Both the position numbers and the translations under genes were made by a program. From Candidatus Gastranaerophilales bacterium (GTDB taxonomy: Bacteria > Cyanobacteriota > Vampirovibrionia > Gastranaerophilales > Gastranaerophilaceae): 39,759 nt of DNA. The stretch covers positions 1-39,759 of the forward strand of contig CALUSN010000002.1 in assembly GCA_944323435.1 (NCBI GenBank), given 5' to 3'. Positions 26,861-34,705 of the stretch are shown piece after piece (the stretch's first letter is position 1; each line of letters begins with the position of its first letter). The notes under the pieces are model-generated. The model saw nothing but the letters and a program-made list of their open reading frames with translations. It had not been told where the DNA came from and did no database searches.

Positions 26861-27959
26861 GGGACAGCTGAGAAAGATTCCGGATATACAGTCTAAAAGC
26901 AACGGAAAAATTGTAATAGCAGGAAAGGAATATATAAATTTTGCCTCAAACGATTATTTGGGCTTAAGTACAAAAGATGATTTAAGAAAAGAATTTCTTG
27001 AACATAATGATTCTTTGCTCTCGACTGCTTCTGCAAGGCTTTTAACAGGCAGCTCTCCTGAATACAAAGAGCTGGAAGCAACTGTTGCCGGTATTTTTAA
27101 TAAAGAGGCTGCATTAATCTTTAATACGGGATACCAGTGCAATTTAGGTGTTATTTCAGCCTTAATCGGGCGCGGTGATGTTGTGTTTTCCGACAAGCTT
27201 AATCATGCAAGCATAATTGACGGTATGCAGCTTGCGCAGGGTGATTTTTTCAGGTATAAACACTTTGATTATGAGAATCTGGAAAAGCTTCTTGAATCAA
27301 AAAGAGGACAATACAAGCGCGCGTTGATCGTATCTGAATCTGTATTCAGCATGGACGGAGATATTGCAGATATTGATAAGCTTGTTGAATTAAAGAAAAA
27401 ATATAACTGTCTTTTAATGATTGATGAAGCGCATGCTTTTTGTACAGCCGGGAATACTCCGGCCGGGATTTCTTACGGCAGAGATGTTGATATTATAACG
27501 GCGACATTCGGGAAAGCTGTAGGCTCTTTCGGTGCTTTTTGTGTCTCAAATGAGGATATAATATCATATTTAATAAATAAAGCGCGTTCTTTTATATTTT
27601 CAACCTCTATTCCGCCTCTAAATATTGCCTGGTCAAACTGGCTTCTGACAGAAAAAAGAGATTTTATTCTTTCTCAAAAGCAAAAACTTACGGATTTAAT
27701 CATCAATGTACATAAACAGCTTAATGAAAGCGGAGTAATGACTCCTTCTGAGTCACAAATTATTCCAATCGTTATTGGCAGTAATGAGGCCGCTCTCAAA
27801 CTATCAGAAAAACTTCTTGCAGAAGGATACTATATTCCTGCAATCCGCCCGCCGACAGTTCCGGAAGGCACGTCAAGGTTAAGGATTTCTTTGACTGCAG
27901 ATAGTTTGCTAAAGGATTTTTCAAAACTTCTGGACATAATAAAAACAGTGGTTCCATAA
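26826..27959 (+). CDS. bioF: 8-amino-7-oxononanoate synthase (class II aminotransferase fold)
   Basis: BioF joins pimeloyl-thioester and alanine to make 8-amino-7-oxononanoate in biotin synthesis, using PLP. The 377 residues include the YINFASNDYLGLS opening, TASARLLTGSSPEY, FNTGYQCNLGV, SESVFSMDGDIAD, DEAHAFC and the PLP lysine in FGKAVGSFGAFCV (K230), with GTSRLRISLTA near the end. Glycine C-acetyltransferase (Kbl) is a close relative, so assignment to BioF is likely but not certain. The start is supported by AAGGA about nine bases upstream, inside the ctpA-like gene; the 35-base overlap implies coupling. No other biotin genes are in the window. Confidence 0.85.
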   Translation: MIKQELEELQNKGQLRKIPDIQSKSNGKIVIAGKEYINFASNDYLGLSTKDDLRKEFLEHNDSLLSTASARLLTGSSPEYKELEATVAGIFNKEAALIFNTGYQCNLGVISALIGRGDVVFSDKLNHASIIDGMQLAQGDFFRYKHFDYENLEKLLESKRGQYKRALIVSESVFSMDGDIADIDKLVELKKKYNCLLMIDEAHAFCTAGNTPAGISYGRDVDIITATFGKAVGSFGAFCVSNEDIISYLINKARSFIFSTSIPPLNIAWSNWLLTEKRDFILSQKQKLTDLIINVHKQLNESGVMTPSESQIIPIVIGSNEAALKLSEKLLAEGYYIPAIRPPTVPEGTSRLRISLTADSLLKDFSKLLDIIKTVVP

Positions 27960-28043
27960 GAATATTGCAGAAAAACTTAAAACACCGACTTTATCAATGG
28001 AAATGATAATGCAAATTTTTTATTTACAGGTTTTAATATAGAT

Positions 28044-28691
28044 ATGAAAATCACCCCCGCAGCAAATACTAATTTTAAAGCAATTCCAATAGCCGGAACT
28101 ACAAACAAATTCAAAGGACTGACTACAAAAATTGATTTGTATGAAATTACTAAATCAGACAGGAAGTTTTTGGAAAAACTTGCTTCTACAGTAGATTTTA
28201 ATACCTCTCTTAAAAAGATGGATGAATTTGACCGTAAGCGTTGGAAAAAGGTCTTTGACTATGCGGTTGAATCGGCTCAAAATCCTGAAAATCAATCAAT
28301 TATTGCTTTTTCTGACAATAAACCCTGCGGTATACTTTCATTTGTTGATGAAGTAAGAACTCTTTTTCTGGATGCAGTTTGCGCCTTCCCGCGCTATGAC
28401 GGCAAAAAAGTCAATCTTGGCGGTACGACTCTTATTTATCAGTTATTTAAGTTTGCAGAGAGCTTTAAAGTCAAGTCTGTCGAGCTTTCAGCAGTAACTG
28501 ACGGTCCTTTTGATGTGATTTCCAAATACAAAAGGCTCGGATTCAAAGATCATGGTATGGATGGGGATTATGTAAAAATGAGCTGCAATCAGTTTAAAGT
28601 TAAAGAAAAACTCGGCGAACTTTCTTCTATTATAGATTACAAACCTGTTAAAAATCCTGAAAATGTTAATCTTGAGGATTTAATAGTCTGA
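28044..28691 (+). CDS. GNAT-like acetyltransferase candidate with an 'NFKA' N-terminus
   Basis: The 215-residue protein starts MKITPAANTNFKAIPIAG, an unstructured-looking leader, followed by a core that looks like a GNAT fold: QSIIAFSDNKPCGILSFVD (beta strands), LFLDAVCAFP, NLGGTTLIYQLFKFAESF in the place of the acetyl-CoA-binding loop and helix, then KSVELSAV and DVISKYKRLGFKDHG, the typical GNAT end strand and helix. The classic Q/RxxGxG/A motif is not clear, so activity is uncertain. I recall similar N-terminal [N/S]FKG/A leaders on many Melainabacteria hypothetical proteins. No Shine-Dalgarno is seen. The tail overlaps the convergent pentapeptide gene by 12 bases. Confidence 0.6.
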   Translation: MKITPAANTNFKAIPIAGTTNKFKGLTTKIDLYEITKSDRKFLEKLASTVDFNTSLKKMDEFDRKRWKKVFDYAVESAQNPENQSIIAFSDNKPCGILSFVDEVRTLFLDAVCAFPRYDGKKVNLGGTTLIYQLFKFAESFKVKSVELSAVTDGPFDVISKYKRLGFKDHGMDGDYVKMSCNQFKVKEKLGELSSIIDYKPVKNPENVNLEDLIV

Positions 28692-29207
28692 TTGCTGGTA
28701 ATCGTCATCATCCTGCAAGGAGGATAAATCTGAAGAATACTTTGTATCGAAGTCTTCCGGCAGATATTCATTATCCGGCCATACTGTTTCTTCATCAAAC
28801 CTGCATGCGCTTAAATTTTCTGACATCGATAAATCGGAATTGGTAAGTTCTGCTCCTTGAAATACCGCTCCTGCCATATCTGCATCGGAGAAGTTACAGT
28901 AATCAACTTTTGAATAGCTGAAATCAGTTCCGTTTAAAACAGATTCATTAAATGATGATTCTACAATTTCCGCCCTTGTAAAGTCTACGGAACTCAAATC
29001 ACATCCTTCAAATTTTACTTCGCTTAAATGGCTGTCAGCAAATGATGATGAGGTTAAATCTACGTTGATAAATTCAGCACCTTGAATATTAGAGTTGCTA
29101 AAATCAGTTTCGCTCAAATCTACGCCGCTCTTTGAGTTTTTAATTTCTTCATTAAATGCGTCTACGTCTGTAAGTACAAGATTTACTAATTCTTCTTTTG
29201 ATAACAT
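28680..29207 (-). CDS. Pentapeptide-repeat protein with acidic tail
   Basis: The 175-residue protein has an N-terminal helical segment (~1-30), then about 20 consecutive pentapeptides of the A(D/N)LXX type (VDLSETDFSNSNIQGAEF and onward, ~30-135), which predict a right-handed square beta-helix. The C-terminal ~25 residues are very acidic (SSLQDDDDYQQSDY). There is no signal peptide. Some family members mimic DNA to inhibit gyrase, but most have unknown roles. AGGAG lies seven bases upstream of the start. It lies 15 bases downstream of the second LuxR-type regulator gene on the same strand, so it could be the last gene of that operon. Confidence 0.88.
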   Translation of the reverse strand: MLSKEELVNLVLTDVDAFNEEIKNSKSGVDLSETDFSNSNIQGAEFINVDLTSSSFADSHLSEVKFEGCDLSSVDFTRAEIVESSFNESVLNGTDFSYSKVDYCNFSDADMAGAVFQGAELTNSDLSMSENLSACRFDEETVWPDNEYLPEDFDTKYSSDLSSLQDDDDYQQSDY

Positions 29208-29222
29208 TAACTGACTCCTATA

Positions 29223-29846
29223 TTAGCTGACTAAATTTATCTGCATTGCAAGCAGCACAGCCTGAGTTCTGTTTGCAACTTTAAGTTTTTTAAAAATACT
29301 GTTCAGGTGTGTTTTAACAGTAACATCTCTTACGCACAATTTATCTGCAATCTGCTGATTGCTGGCTCCTTTTGCAAGAAGCTCCAGAACTTCTTTTTCT
29401 TTTGGTGTAAGAAGATCTATATTAACGTCCTTATTAAGGCTTACGCTTGTTTTCTGGGCAGACTCGCTCTGCCATCTGCATCGTCTTAATACTGCTTCAA
29501 TTCTTGCAAGAAGATTCGGCAGAATAAACGGTTTTACAATATAATCATCTGCGCCGATTTTAAGTCCGGATACAATTTTTTGATCTTCGCTTACTGCTGT
29601 AATCATAATTACCGGAATATACTTTATCTTTTTGTTTGTCCTTATGGCTTTTAAAGTGTCCCAACCGTCCATATTCGGCATCATTACATCAAGCAGGATT
29701 ATATCAAAACCCTGTTCTTTATCCAGAATCTTCAAAGCCTCCAGCCCGTCTTTAGCCACTGTTACATTATAACCGTACATAGGGAGTGCATCGGCTAAAA
29801 ACTTTGGATTATCGTCTACGACAAGTATTGAAGCTATTCCGTCCAT
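29223..29846 (-). CDS. NarL/LuxR-family response regulator (REC-HTH)
   Basis: The 207-residue regulator has a receiver domain (SILVVDDNPKF, phospho-acceptor D53 in DIILLDVMMPNMDG, AVS switch region, conserved lysine in YIVKPF) and a C-terminal LuxR-type helix-turn-helix (LTPKEKEVLELLAKGASNQQIA, VKTHLNSIFKKLKV). It is the downstream member of a tandem pair: its start codon shares one base with the stop of the regulator at 29846-30493 (TAATG), so both are made from one transcript. The receiver resembles the OmpR/PleD type more than NarL, while the DNA-binding domain is LuxR type. No kinase gene is adjacent. Confidence 0.95.
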   Translation of the reverse strand: MDGIASILVVDDNPKFLADALPMYGYNVTVAKDGLEALKILDKEQGFDIILLDVMMPNMDGWDTLKAIRTNKKIKYIPVIMITAVSEDQKIVSGLKIGADDYIVKPFILPNLLARIEAVLRRCRWQSESAQKTSVSLNKDVNIDLLTPKEKEVLELLAKGASNQQIADKLCVRDVTVKTHLNSIFKKLKVANRTQAVLLAMQINLVS

Positions 29847-30493
29847 TATACCAATCTTTCTTTTAATGCTTTTAGTGCTGCTTGTAGTCTATCATCTACT
29901 TCAAGTTTTTGCAATATGCTCGCAACATGGGCTTTTGTTGTATTAATACTTACAAAAAGCTCTTTTGCTATTTCAATATTGCTGTATCCTTCTGTTATAA
30001 GTTTTAAAATCTGGGTCTCACGCGATGTCAGACCGTAATTTTTTTCAGGTTTAGGCAGTGCTGCCTCCTGCGATTTTGTTGCAGCTTCAAGCACAATATG
30101 GGAAATTGAAGGGTCAAACCATGCAGCTCCGTCAAGAACCGATTGCACAACCTGAATAAGTCTTTTAGGGTTAATTTCCTTTGAACAATACGCGTTTGCG
30201 CCGGCTTTAAGACTGTTTAGAACTTCCTGTTCATCGTTGTGAGAAGTCAGGACAACTATCTTTATATCTTTATTCATGTCCTTAATTTGTCTTGTTGCCT
30301 CTATTCCGTTCATACCCGGAAGTCCTAAGTCCATAATGATTAAATTTACATCATTAGAAGCAGCAATTTCTAAACCTTTTTCTGCCGACTCTGCTTCATA
30401 AATTTTGTCTACAAATTCGCATGACTCAAACGCGGTTTTGAGTCCGAATCTTGTTAATTCATGATCTTCAATAATTAAAATACTACTCTTCAT
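29846..30493 (-). CDS. NarL/LuxR-family response regulator (REC-HTH), tandem partner
   Basis: The 215-residue regulator begins MKSSILIIEDHELTR, with phospho-acceptor D55 in LIIMDLGLPGMNG, VVLTSHNDEQEVL, a lysine in YCSKEINP and a C-terminal LuxR helix-turn-helix (LTSRETQILKLITEGYSN, AKELFVSINTTKAHVASI). The ATG at 30493 lies 11 bases inside the end of the upstream TPR lipoprotein gene; a GTG at 30499 is an alternative. It differs from the regulator at 29223 in both domains, so the pair is not a recent duplication. Orphan regulators in tandem suggest cross-talk or phosphorylation by distant kinases. Confidence 0.95.
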   Translation of the reverse strand: MKSSILIIEDHELTRFGLKTAFESCEFVDKIYEAESAEKGLEIAASNDVNLIIMDLGLPGMNGIEATRQIKDMNKDIKIVVLTSHNDEQEVLNSLKAGANAYCSKEINPKRLIQVVQSVLDGAAWFDPSISHIVLEAATKSQEAALPKPEKNYGLTSRETQILKLITEGYSNIEIAKELFVSINTTKAHVASILQKLEVDDRLQAALKALKERLV

Positions 30494-32000
30494 ACACACT
30501 ATGCCCCGGATTTACGTCTGCTGCATAATCAGAATTTAATCTGGAGGATCTTATTAAAGACTGATTAGCAAGTTCTATGTCCCCTTTTGCTCTGAGTACA
30601 AGGCTCAGGTAATAATAATATTTAAAGTTATTTGCGTCAATATAATATGAGTTGTTTAAGTATGTTGCAGCCATATTAAAGTTGTTATCTCTAATCGCAA
30701 GATTTGCTAAACCAAGCCAGATATCATTATTAGAAATATCAATTGAGGCAACTTTCGGCAGATAATAATCCGCTTTTTGAGGGAACACCTGCAGTGATTC
30801 CACCAGGAGTTCTTCATTTGTATTATGTTTTTTTAGAAGTTTTTCGTAAAGTTTTTGTGATTTTTTATCTTTTTCTAATGCAAGGTATGTTTTAGCGACC
30901 CCGACATCAGGTTCTGCATCCTTTGTTAATTTTTGTGCTTTTTTATAATATTTTAGAGCATCTTCAAATTTTCTGTTATCGTAACTTATGTCAGCAAGCG
31001 TGATTGCGGCAAGATAATTATTCTTATCTTCTCTGAATGCGCGTGAAGCAAATTCCTGCGCTTTTAGTGACTCGTCGTTTTCATAATAGATTTTGCCTAA
31101 AAGCGAGAAAATCATCGGGCTGTACTGCTTTGCCTGCAAGACTGACGCTTGAAGGACTTTAGTCGCAAGAAGGCTTTTGCCTTGCAGATGATAGTAATAA
31201 GCAAGGTGATAATCCTTCAAAGGCTCGTCTTTCGAGGTTTTGTATAAAATGTATTCTTCAACAGACCTTACTTTATTTTGAAAATCTACGGTTGCAAATT
31301 CTGTTTTTTTGATTTTATCAAGAACTTTTAGCGCCTGCTTCGGCTTATTCAAATCCGCTAAAACCTTGGCTTTTAATGATAAATAATTTATATTCGTATC
31401 GTTTTCCACAATTGCGTTGTTAATATATTTCAAAGCCTGCTGGAGATTGTTGGACTTATAATACCCTAAAGAAATTAAATAATTCTTATAGTCGCTCTCA
31501 CTTGCCTGATTGCTGTTGAGGAGTTCTGAAGTCGTCTCAATAGCCATATTGTTATACATTATGTTTGAATATGCGTCTGCTAAATATATAATATCTTTCA
31601 GGTTAACCATTGCAGAAGGATAATAATATTTTCTTATGTCTTTAACGTATGAGGAAGTAAAAATATTATTATCAAGCTTTTTGATTAATGCATCGGACAA
31701 GTCAAAAAAGCCGTATTCTGCCATTTTCATTCCGTACACAAGAAAAACATAATCGTCGTGTGAAGCTCTTTGTATTAAATCATTAAAATCGTCATAAGAA
31801 GCTTTTATATTATTCTGGGCAAATCTGTTTTCCGCAGAAGCGTATTTTGACTTCACAAAATTATCTTTTATCACCATATCCATATTGGCAACATTGGTTT
31901 CAGCTTTAACTTTGAGCTGCTTAACCTCTTCTGCGCGGCAAGCCGTAACAGAAGCCAGTATTAATGTTGATATAAGTAATTTTCTGAATACTTTACTCAT
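30483..32000 (-). CDS. TPR-repeat lipoprotein
   Basis: The 505-residue protein starts MSKVFRKLLISTLILASVTAC, a signal peptide ending in a lipobox (V-T-A-C, lipidated C21), so it should be membrane-anchored on the periplasmic side. The rest is a long TPR solenoid (for example LAYYYHLQGKSLLATKVLQ, LLGKIYYENDESLKAQEFASRAF, LADISYDNRKFEDALKYYKKA). Its first eight bases overlap the end of the HD-GYP gene and its end overlaps the regulator gene by 11 bases, placing it in a tightly coupled four-gene operon. A role as a periplasmic scaffold linked to c-di-GMP signalling is inference. Confidence 0.88.
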   Translation of the reverse strand: MSKVFRKLLISTLILASVTACRAEEVKQLKVKAETNVANMDMVIKDNFVKSKYASAENRFAQNNIKASYDDFNDLIQRASHDDYVFLVYGMKMAEYGFFDLSDALIKKLDNNIFTSSYVKDIRKYYYPSAMVNLKDIIYLADAYSNIMYNNMAIETTSELLNSNQASESDYKNYLISLGYYKSNNLQQALKYINNAIVENDTNINYLSLKAKVLADLNKPKQALKVLDKIKKTEFATVDFQNKVRSVEEYILYKTSKDEPLKDYHLAYYYHLQGKSLLATKVLQASVLQAKQYSPMIFSLLGKIYYENDESLKAQEFASRAFREDKNNYLAAITLADISYDNRKFEDALKYYKKAQKLTKDAEPDVGVAKTYLALEKDKKSQKLYEKLLKKHNTNEELLVESLQVFPQKADYYLPKVASIDISNNDIWLGLANLAIRDNNFNMAATYLNNSYYIDANNFKYYYYLSLVLRAKGDIELANQSLIRSSRLNSDYAADVNPGHSVYEE

Positions 32001-33663
32001 GCTCTAAATCTACACCTACGTAATATTTATTAAAGACCTGTAATAACTTGTTACTACAATTATTTACTATTGAGTAATATAAATCAAGTAGGTTGTATTT
32101 TTCCAGTGTAATCAAATCCTCTTTATCAATTTCCATGTGGTTTTCTGTATTAAATACTCCTACTATTTTGTTAAGTTTTATTGATAAAAATTTGTCTACA
32201 ACATTCGGGTCAAAATGGCTGCCGGCGCCGTTTTTAATAATATCAATAACTTTTTCAATAGGCATTTTGTCACGGTAATGCCTTTTTGATGTTATTGCGT
32301 CAAAAACGTCAGAAACTGCAAGAATCCTGCCGCCGAACGGGATTTCTTCTCCTTTCAGGTGTCTATAGTATCCTGTTCCGTCGTATTTTTCGTGGTGAGA
32401 GCAGGCAATCTCGGTGATTTGCTGAAAATCTTTAGACATATGAATTTTTTCAAGAATGTGATGAGTTATTTCCACATGCTGCTGAATGTGCTTGTACTCC
32501 TCCGGCGTAAGCTTGCCTTCTTTTTGCAGAACAGAATCTTTAATCCCGATTTTACCGATATCGTGAAGCGCTGCAGCTTTTTCCAGGATATAAATGTCTT
32601 TCTTTTCCATCCCGAATTCTTGTGCAATCAGGGAAGAATACATTTTAACCCTCGAAGAATGACCGGAAGTAATCTTATCTCTTGCATCAATAGAGGTTGC
32701 AAGTGTTTCAATGAAGCTGTCCAGAACAACTTTCTGCTCTTCAAGAAGTTTTCTCTGTCTTTCGAATAACTGGGCATTCTCCAGTGATATACCGGCACTT
32801 GAGGCTATTGCAACCAGCAAATCCTCATCATCCGGCGTAAAATATTCATCAAACTTATTAAGAACCTGAAAAACACCGATTATTTCCTGATTAAAGTTCT
32901 TTATTGGCATACAAAGAATTGTTTTTGTCCTGTATCCTGTTTTTTTATCAACATCAGGGTTAAACCTCTTGTCTTTATACGCATCTTTGATGTTAATAGT
33001 CTCGCCCGTATGCAGAACATGCCCTGCCAGCCCTTTGTCTGCCGGAATTCTTAACTCTTTAGTGTCAAGTCCGGTTGCAACTTTTGAATAAAGCTCATTA
33101 TGCTCTTTGTCATACATATAAACCGTGCATCTGTCAGCATTAAGCGCGGTTTTTGTCTCTTCTGCAATCTTTTTGATTAACAAATCAATATTTTTTTCCG
33201 CAGCAACTGCCTGTCCGATGTTTACGAGTGCAATCAAAGGGTCTTTTGTCTGATTGTGGTTGCTGTTATAATGCGTAATTGGCGGGCATTTTAAAAGCGC
33301 ATTTAATCTTTCAAAAAAATCTGTTTTCTGGTTCTTAATTGATAATTTACGCGCCTGATTGTAGTTTATTGCATAAAGCGCTGTATTTTTTTCTGTAAAG
33401 TTAATAAACCCTAAAATCATTTCATGAAGAATCTTTGTAATTGAATCTTGCGACTGCTCTACTAAAAATACCGCATCATTCATAAATTGATAAAAACAAT
33501 CATTATCTTTTTTTAAAAATGCAGCAAGAGCAAGCATACTGAAACATATGCCAGAATCATCCTGATATATTTCTTTGTGTTTTTCAATACTTTTTTTTAC
33601 TTCTTCATACCCGCCGTTGAGTATTTCTGAAACTGACTCATAAATGAAATTCTCTAAAGTCAT
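31993..33663 (-). CDS. GAF-HD-GYP-type phosphodiesterase
   Basis: The 556-residue protein has a helical N-terminus (~1-140), a GAF domain (~150-300; NADRCTVYMYDKEHNELYS, TILCMPIKNFNQEIIGVFQVLNK) and an HD-GYP domain (~318-500). Metal and active-site residues: H335 region ITSGHSSRV, HD pair H367-D368 in LHDIGKIGI, and HHEKYDGTGYY (H423, H424). The signature proline of GYP is replaced by tyrosine (GYY, 431-433), while RHLKGEEIP is kept. HD-GYP proteins hydrolyse c-di-GMP, so activity here is likely but the substitution needs testing. GAGAGGG is the ribosome site. It leads the operon with the TPR lipoprotein and two regulators. Confidence 0.93.
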   Translation of the reverse strand: MTLENFIYESVSEILNGGYEEVKKSIEKHKEIYQDDSGICFSMLALAAFLKKDNDCFYQFMNDAVFLVEQSQDSITKILHEMILGFINFTEKNTALYAINYNQARKLSIKNQKTDFFERLNALLKCPPITHYNSNHNQTKDPLIALVNIGQAVAAEKNIDLLIKKIAEETKTALNADRCTVYMYDKEHNELYSKVATGLDTKELRIPADKGLAGHVLHTGETINIKDAYKDKRFNPDVDKKTGYRTKTILCMPIKNFNQEIIGVFQVLNKFDEYFTPDDEDLLVAIASSAGISLENAQLFERQRKLLEEQKVVLDSFIETLATSIDARDKITSGHSSRVKMYSSLIAQEFGMEKKDIYILEKAAALHDIGKIGIKDSVLQKEGKLTPEEYKHIQQHVEITHHILEKIHMSKDFQQITEIACSHHEKYDGTGYYRHLKGEEIPFGGRILAVSDVFDAITSKRHYRDKMPIEKVIDIIKNGAGSHFDPNVVDKFLSIKLNKIVGVFNTENHMEIDKEDLITLEKYNLLDLYYSIVNNCSNKLLQVFNKYYVGVDLEHE

Positions 33664-33716
33664 TTCACCCTCTCTTGTTATGTATTATCATATAATAAAA
33701 TAGGATTTTTGGCAAA

Positions 33717-33870
33717 GGGGGGGGGGAAATGTATTGGTTTGTAAGTGGAGACTACAAGCTTTGCTTTTAGTGGTAAATGAATTGGTCGATAAGTGGAGAC
33801 TACAGGAGCTTTGTCACTGCAGGGGTAAATGAATCGGTTGGTAAGTGGGGCTACGGAATTTGTGTTATCC
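33717..33870 (+). repeat. Tandem repeat, three diverged ~50-bp units
   Basis: Units start at the G-tract plus AAAT near 33727, at 33771 and at 33822. Each has (GGT)AAATG, then GTAAGTGGAGACTACA-like sequence and a CTTTG segment. The middle unit has exactly 35 bases between TAAAT and TCACTG, as in the dispersed copies. The first unit opens with a run of ten G (33717-33726). Confidence 0.75.
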
Positions 33871-33981
33871 CTCCCCCTCTCCAAAGGGGCGAAGAGAACC
33901 TACGCTACCTCTCCTTCCCCTCGCCCTCCTTGTGGGAGAGGGAAGAATTTCAAGTTGAGCTGGGGCGAAACTTAGAAATTC

Positions 33982-34125
33982 GGGTGAGGGGTTTAAATAA
34001 CAAAAAGTTGACCCCTCGCCCAATAACCGCGCTCACCTCCCAAGTTGGGGAGGTCGCAGTTGTGCGAACGCCAGTGAGCTACAAATGCGGGTGGGGATTA
34101 AATAACGTAAAGTCCACCCCCACCC
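33982..34125. repeat. Two related hairpin elements with a shared TTAAATAAC loop
   Basis: Copy one (33982-34021) is GGGTGAGGGG ... CCCCTCGCCC around TTTAAATAACAAAAAGTT; copy two (34089-34125) is GGGTGGGG ... CCACCCCCACCC around ATTAAATAACGTAAAGT. The stems differ but remain paired, showing compensatory change, while the loops are alike. This suggests a selected or mobile hairpin. Confidence 0.65.
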
Positions 34126-34199
34126 TAACCCTCCCCGCAGGAGAGGGAACGCGCGTTGTCGCTCGATTAGCGCATATCCCTCGCCCTCAAAAAATCACG

Positions 34200-34250
34200 T
34201 CATTGCGGGGGTAAATGATTTCAGATATGAAGTAAGCCTACAAGTCTGGC
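34200..34250 (+). repeat. Conserved-gap intergenic repeat unit
   Basis: TCATTGCG overlaps GGGGGTAAATG (34207-34217). There are 35 bases between TAAAT and the next TCATTGCGAGG (34252). It is in direct orientation with the unit at 61-111 and sits immediately left of a TIR element, as that one does. Confidence 0.65.
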
Positions 34251-34380
34251 GTCATTGCGAGGGAACAACCATTCAGCCCGAAGCAATCCCGAACGAATTT
34301 CACAATTAAAAACAGTAGGTTGTGTGAAACCCAACAATAACAATATGGATTGCCACGTCGCTTCCGCTCCTCGTAATGAC
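34251..34380 (+). repeat. MITE-like element, 130 bp, inverted copy of 111-237
   Basis: Ends are GTCATTGCGAGG and CCTCGTAATGAC (one mismatch in the 12-bp inverted repeat). Alignment with the reverse complement of 111-237 is nearly gap-free over the outer ~90 bases and more diverged in the middle. No coding capacity. Confidence 0.75.
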
Positions 34381-34705
34381 GCAAAACTATCCCCCCCCCC
34401 CCCCTACCCCCTTCAGGTACTTCCCCCGCAAGGGACACAACTGTCCATGATAAATTTAGGTATTAAAATTACAGACGTAATGTCTGTATAAAACCCCTCC
34501 CCGAAATCAAAGATTTCGACCCTCCCACATGGGGAGGGTATGCTGAACGCTAAGCGTGATGTTCCATTTGCCCTGTGTGGAGCAAGCCCCACACGATTAT
34601 AGTGGTCAGAGGTGAAAATGTATTTGACAGGTAATGAAACTTCGCAATAATTTTCAAGCATAACATTTTTGTGTATAATATAATAGGGTTTAAAGAAGGG
34701 GAAAT

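Larger units (their letters stand above)
33664..34705. other. Repeat-dense intergenic island of about 1 kb
   Basis: No gene with a credible start or family is found. The stretch contains a three-copy ~50-bp tandem repeat (33717-33870), paired GC-rich hairpins (33982-34021 and 34089-34125), a mirror of the window's first 43 bases (34017-34055), a conserved-gap unit (34200-34251), a TIR-bounded element (34251-34380), a 14-C run (34391-34404) and further hairpins (34521-34539, 34577-34597). The last ~80 bases become AT-rich and carry TATAAT (34674-34679) as the probable -10 of the glycosyltransferase gene. Confidence 0.75.

Noticed and set aside
32359-32769. 136-codon ORF opposite the HD-GYP gene
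   Set aside because: It is a shadow of a well-supported coding region; cysteine- and phenylalanine-rich composition is typical of antisense frames.
33777-34214. Open reading frame of 145 codons (plus strand)
   Set aside because: It runs through repeat and hairpin DNA, has no ribosome site and no recognisable protein composition.
34624-34679. TTGACA at 34624 as the -35 of the glycosyltransferase promoter
   Set aside because: It is 44 bases from the TATAAT at 34674, far beyond a usable spacer.
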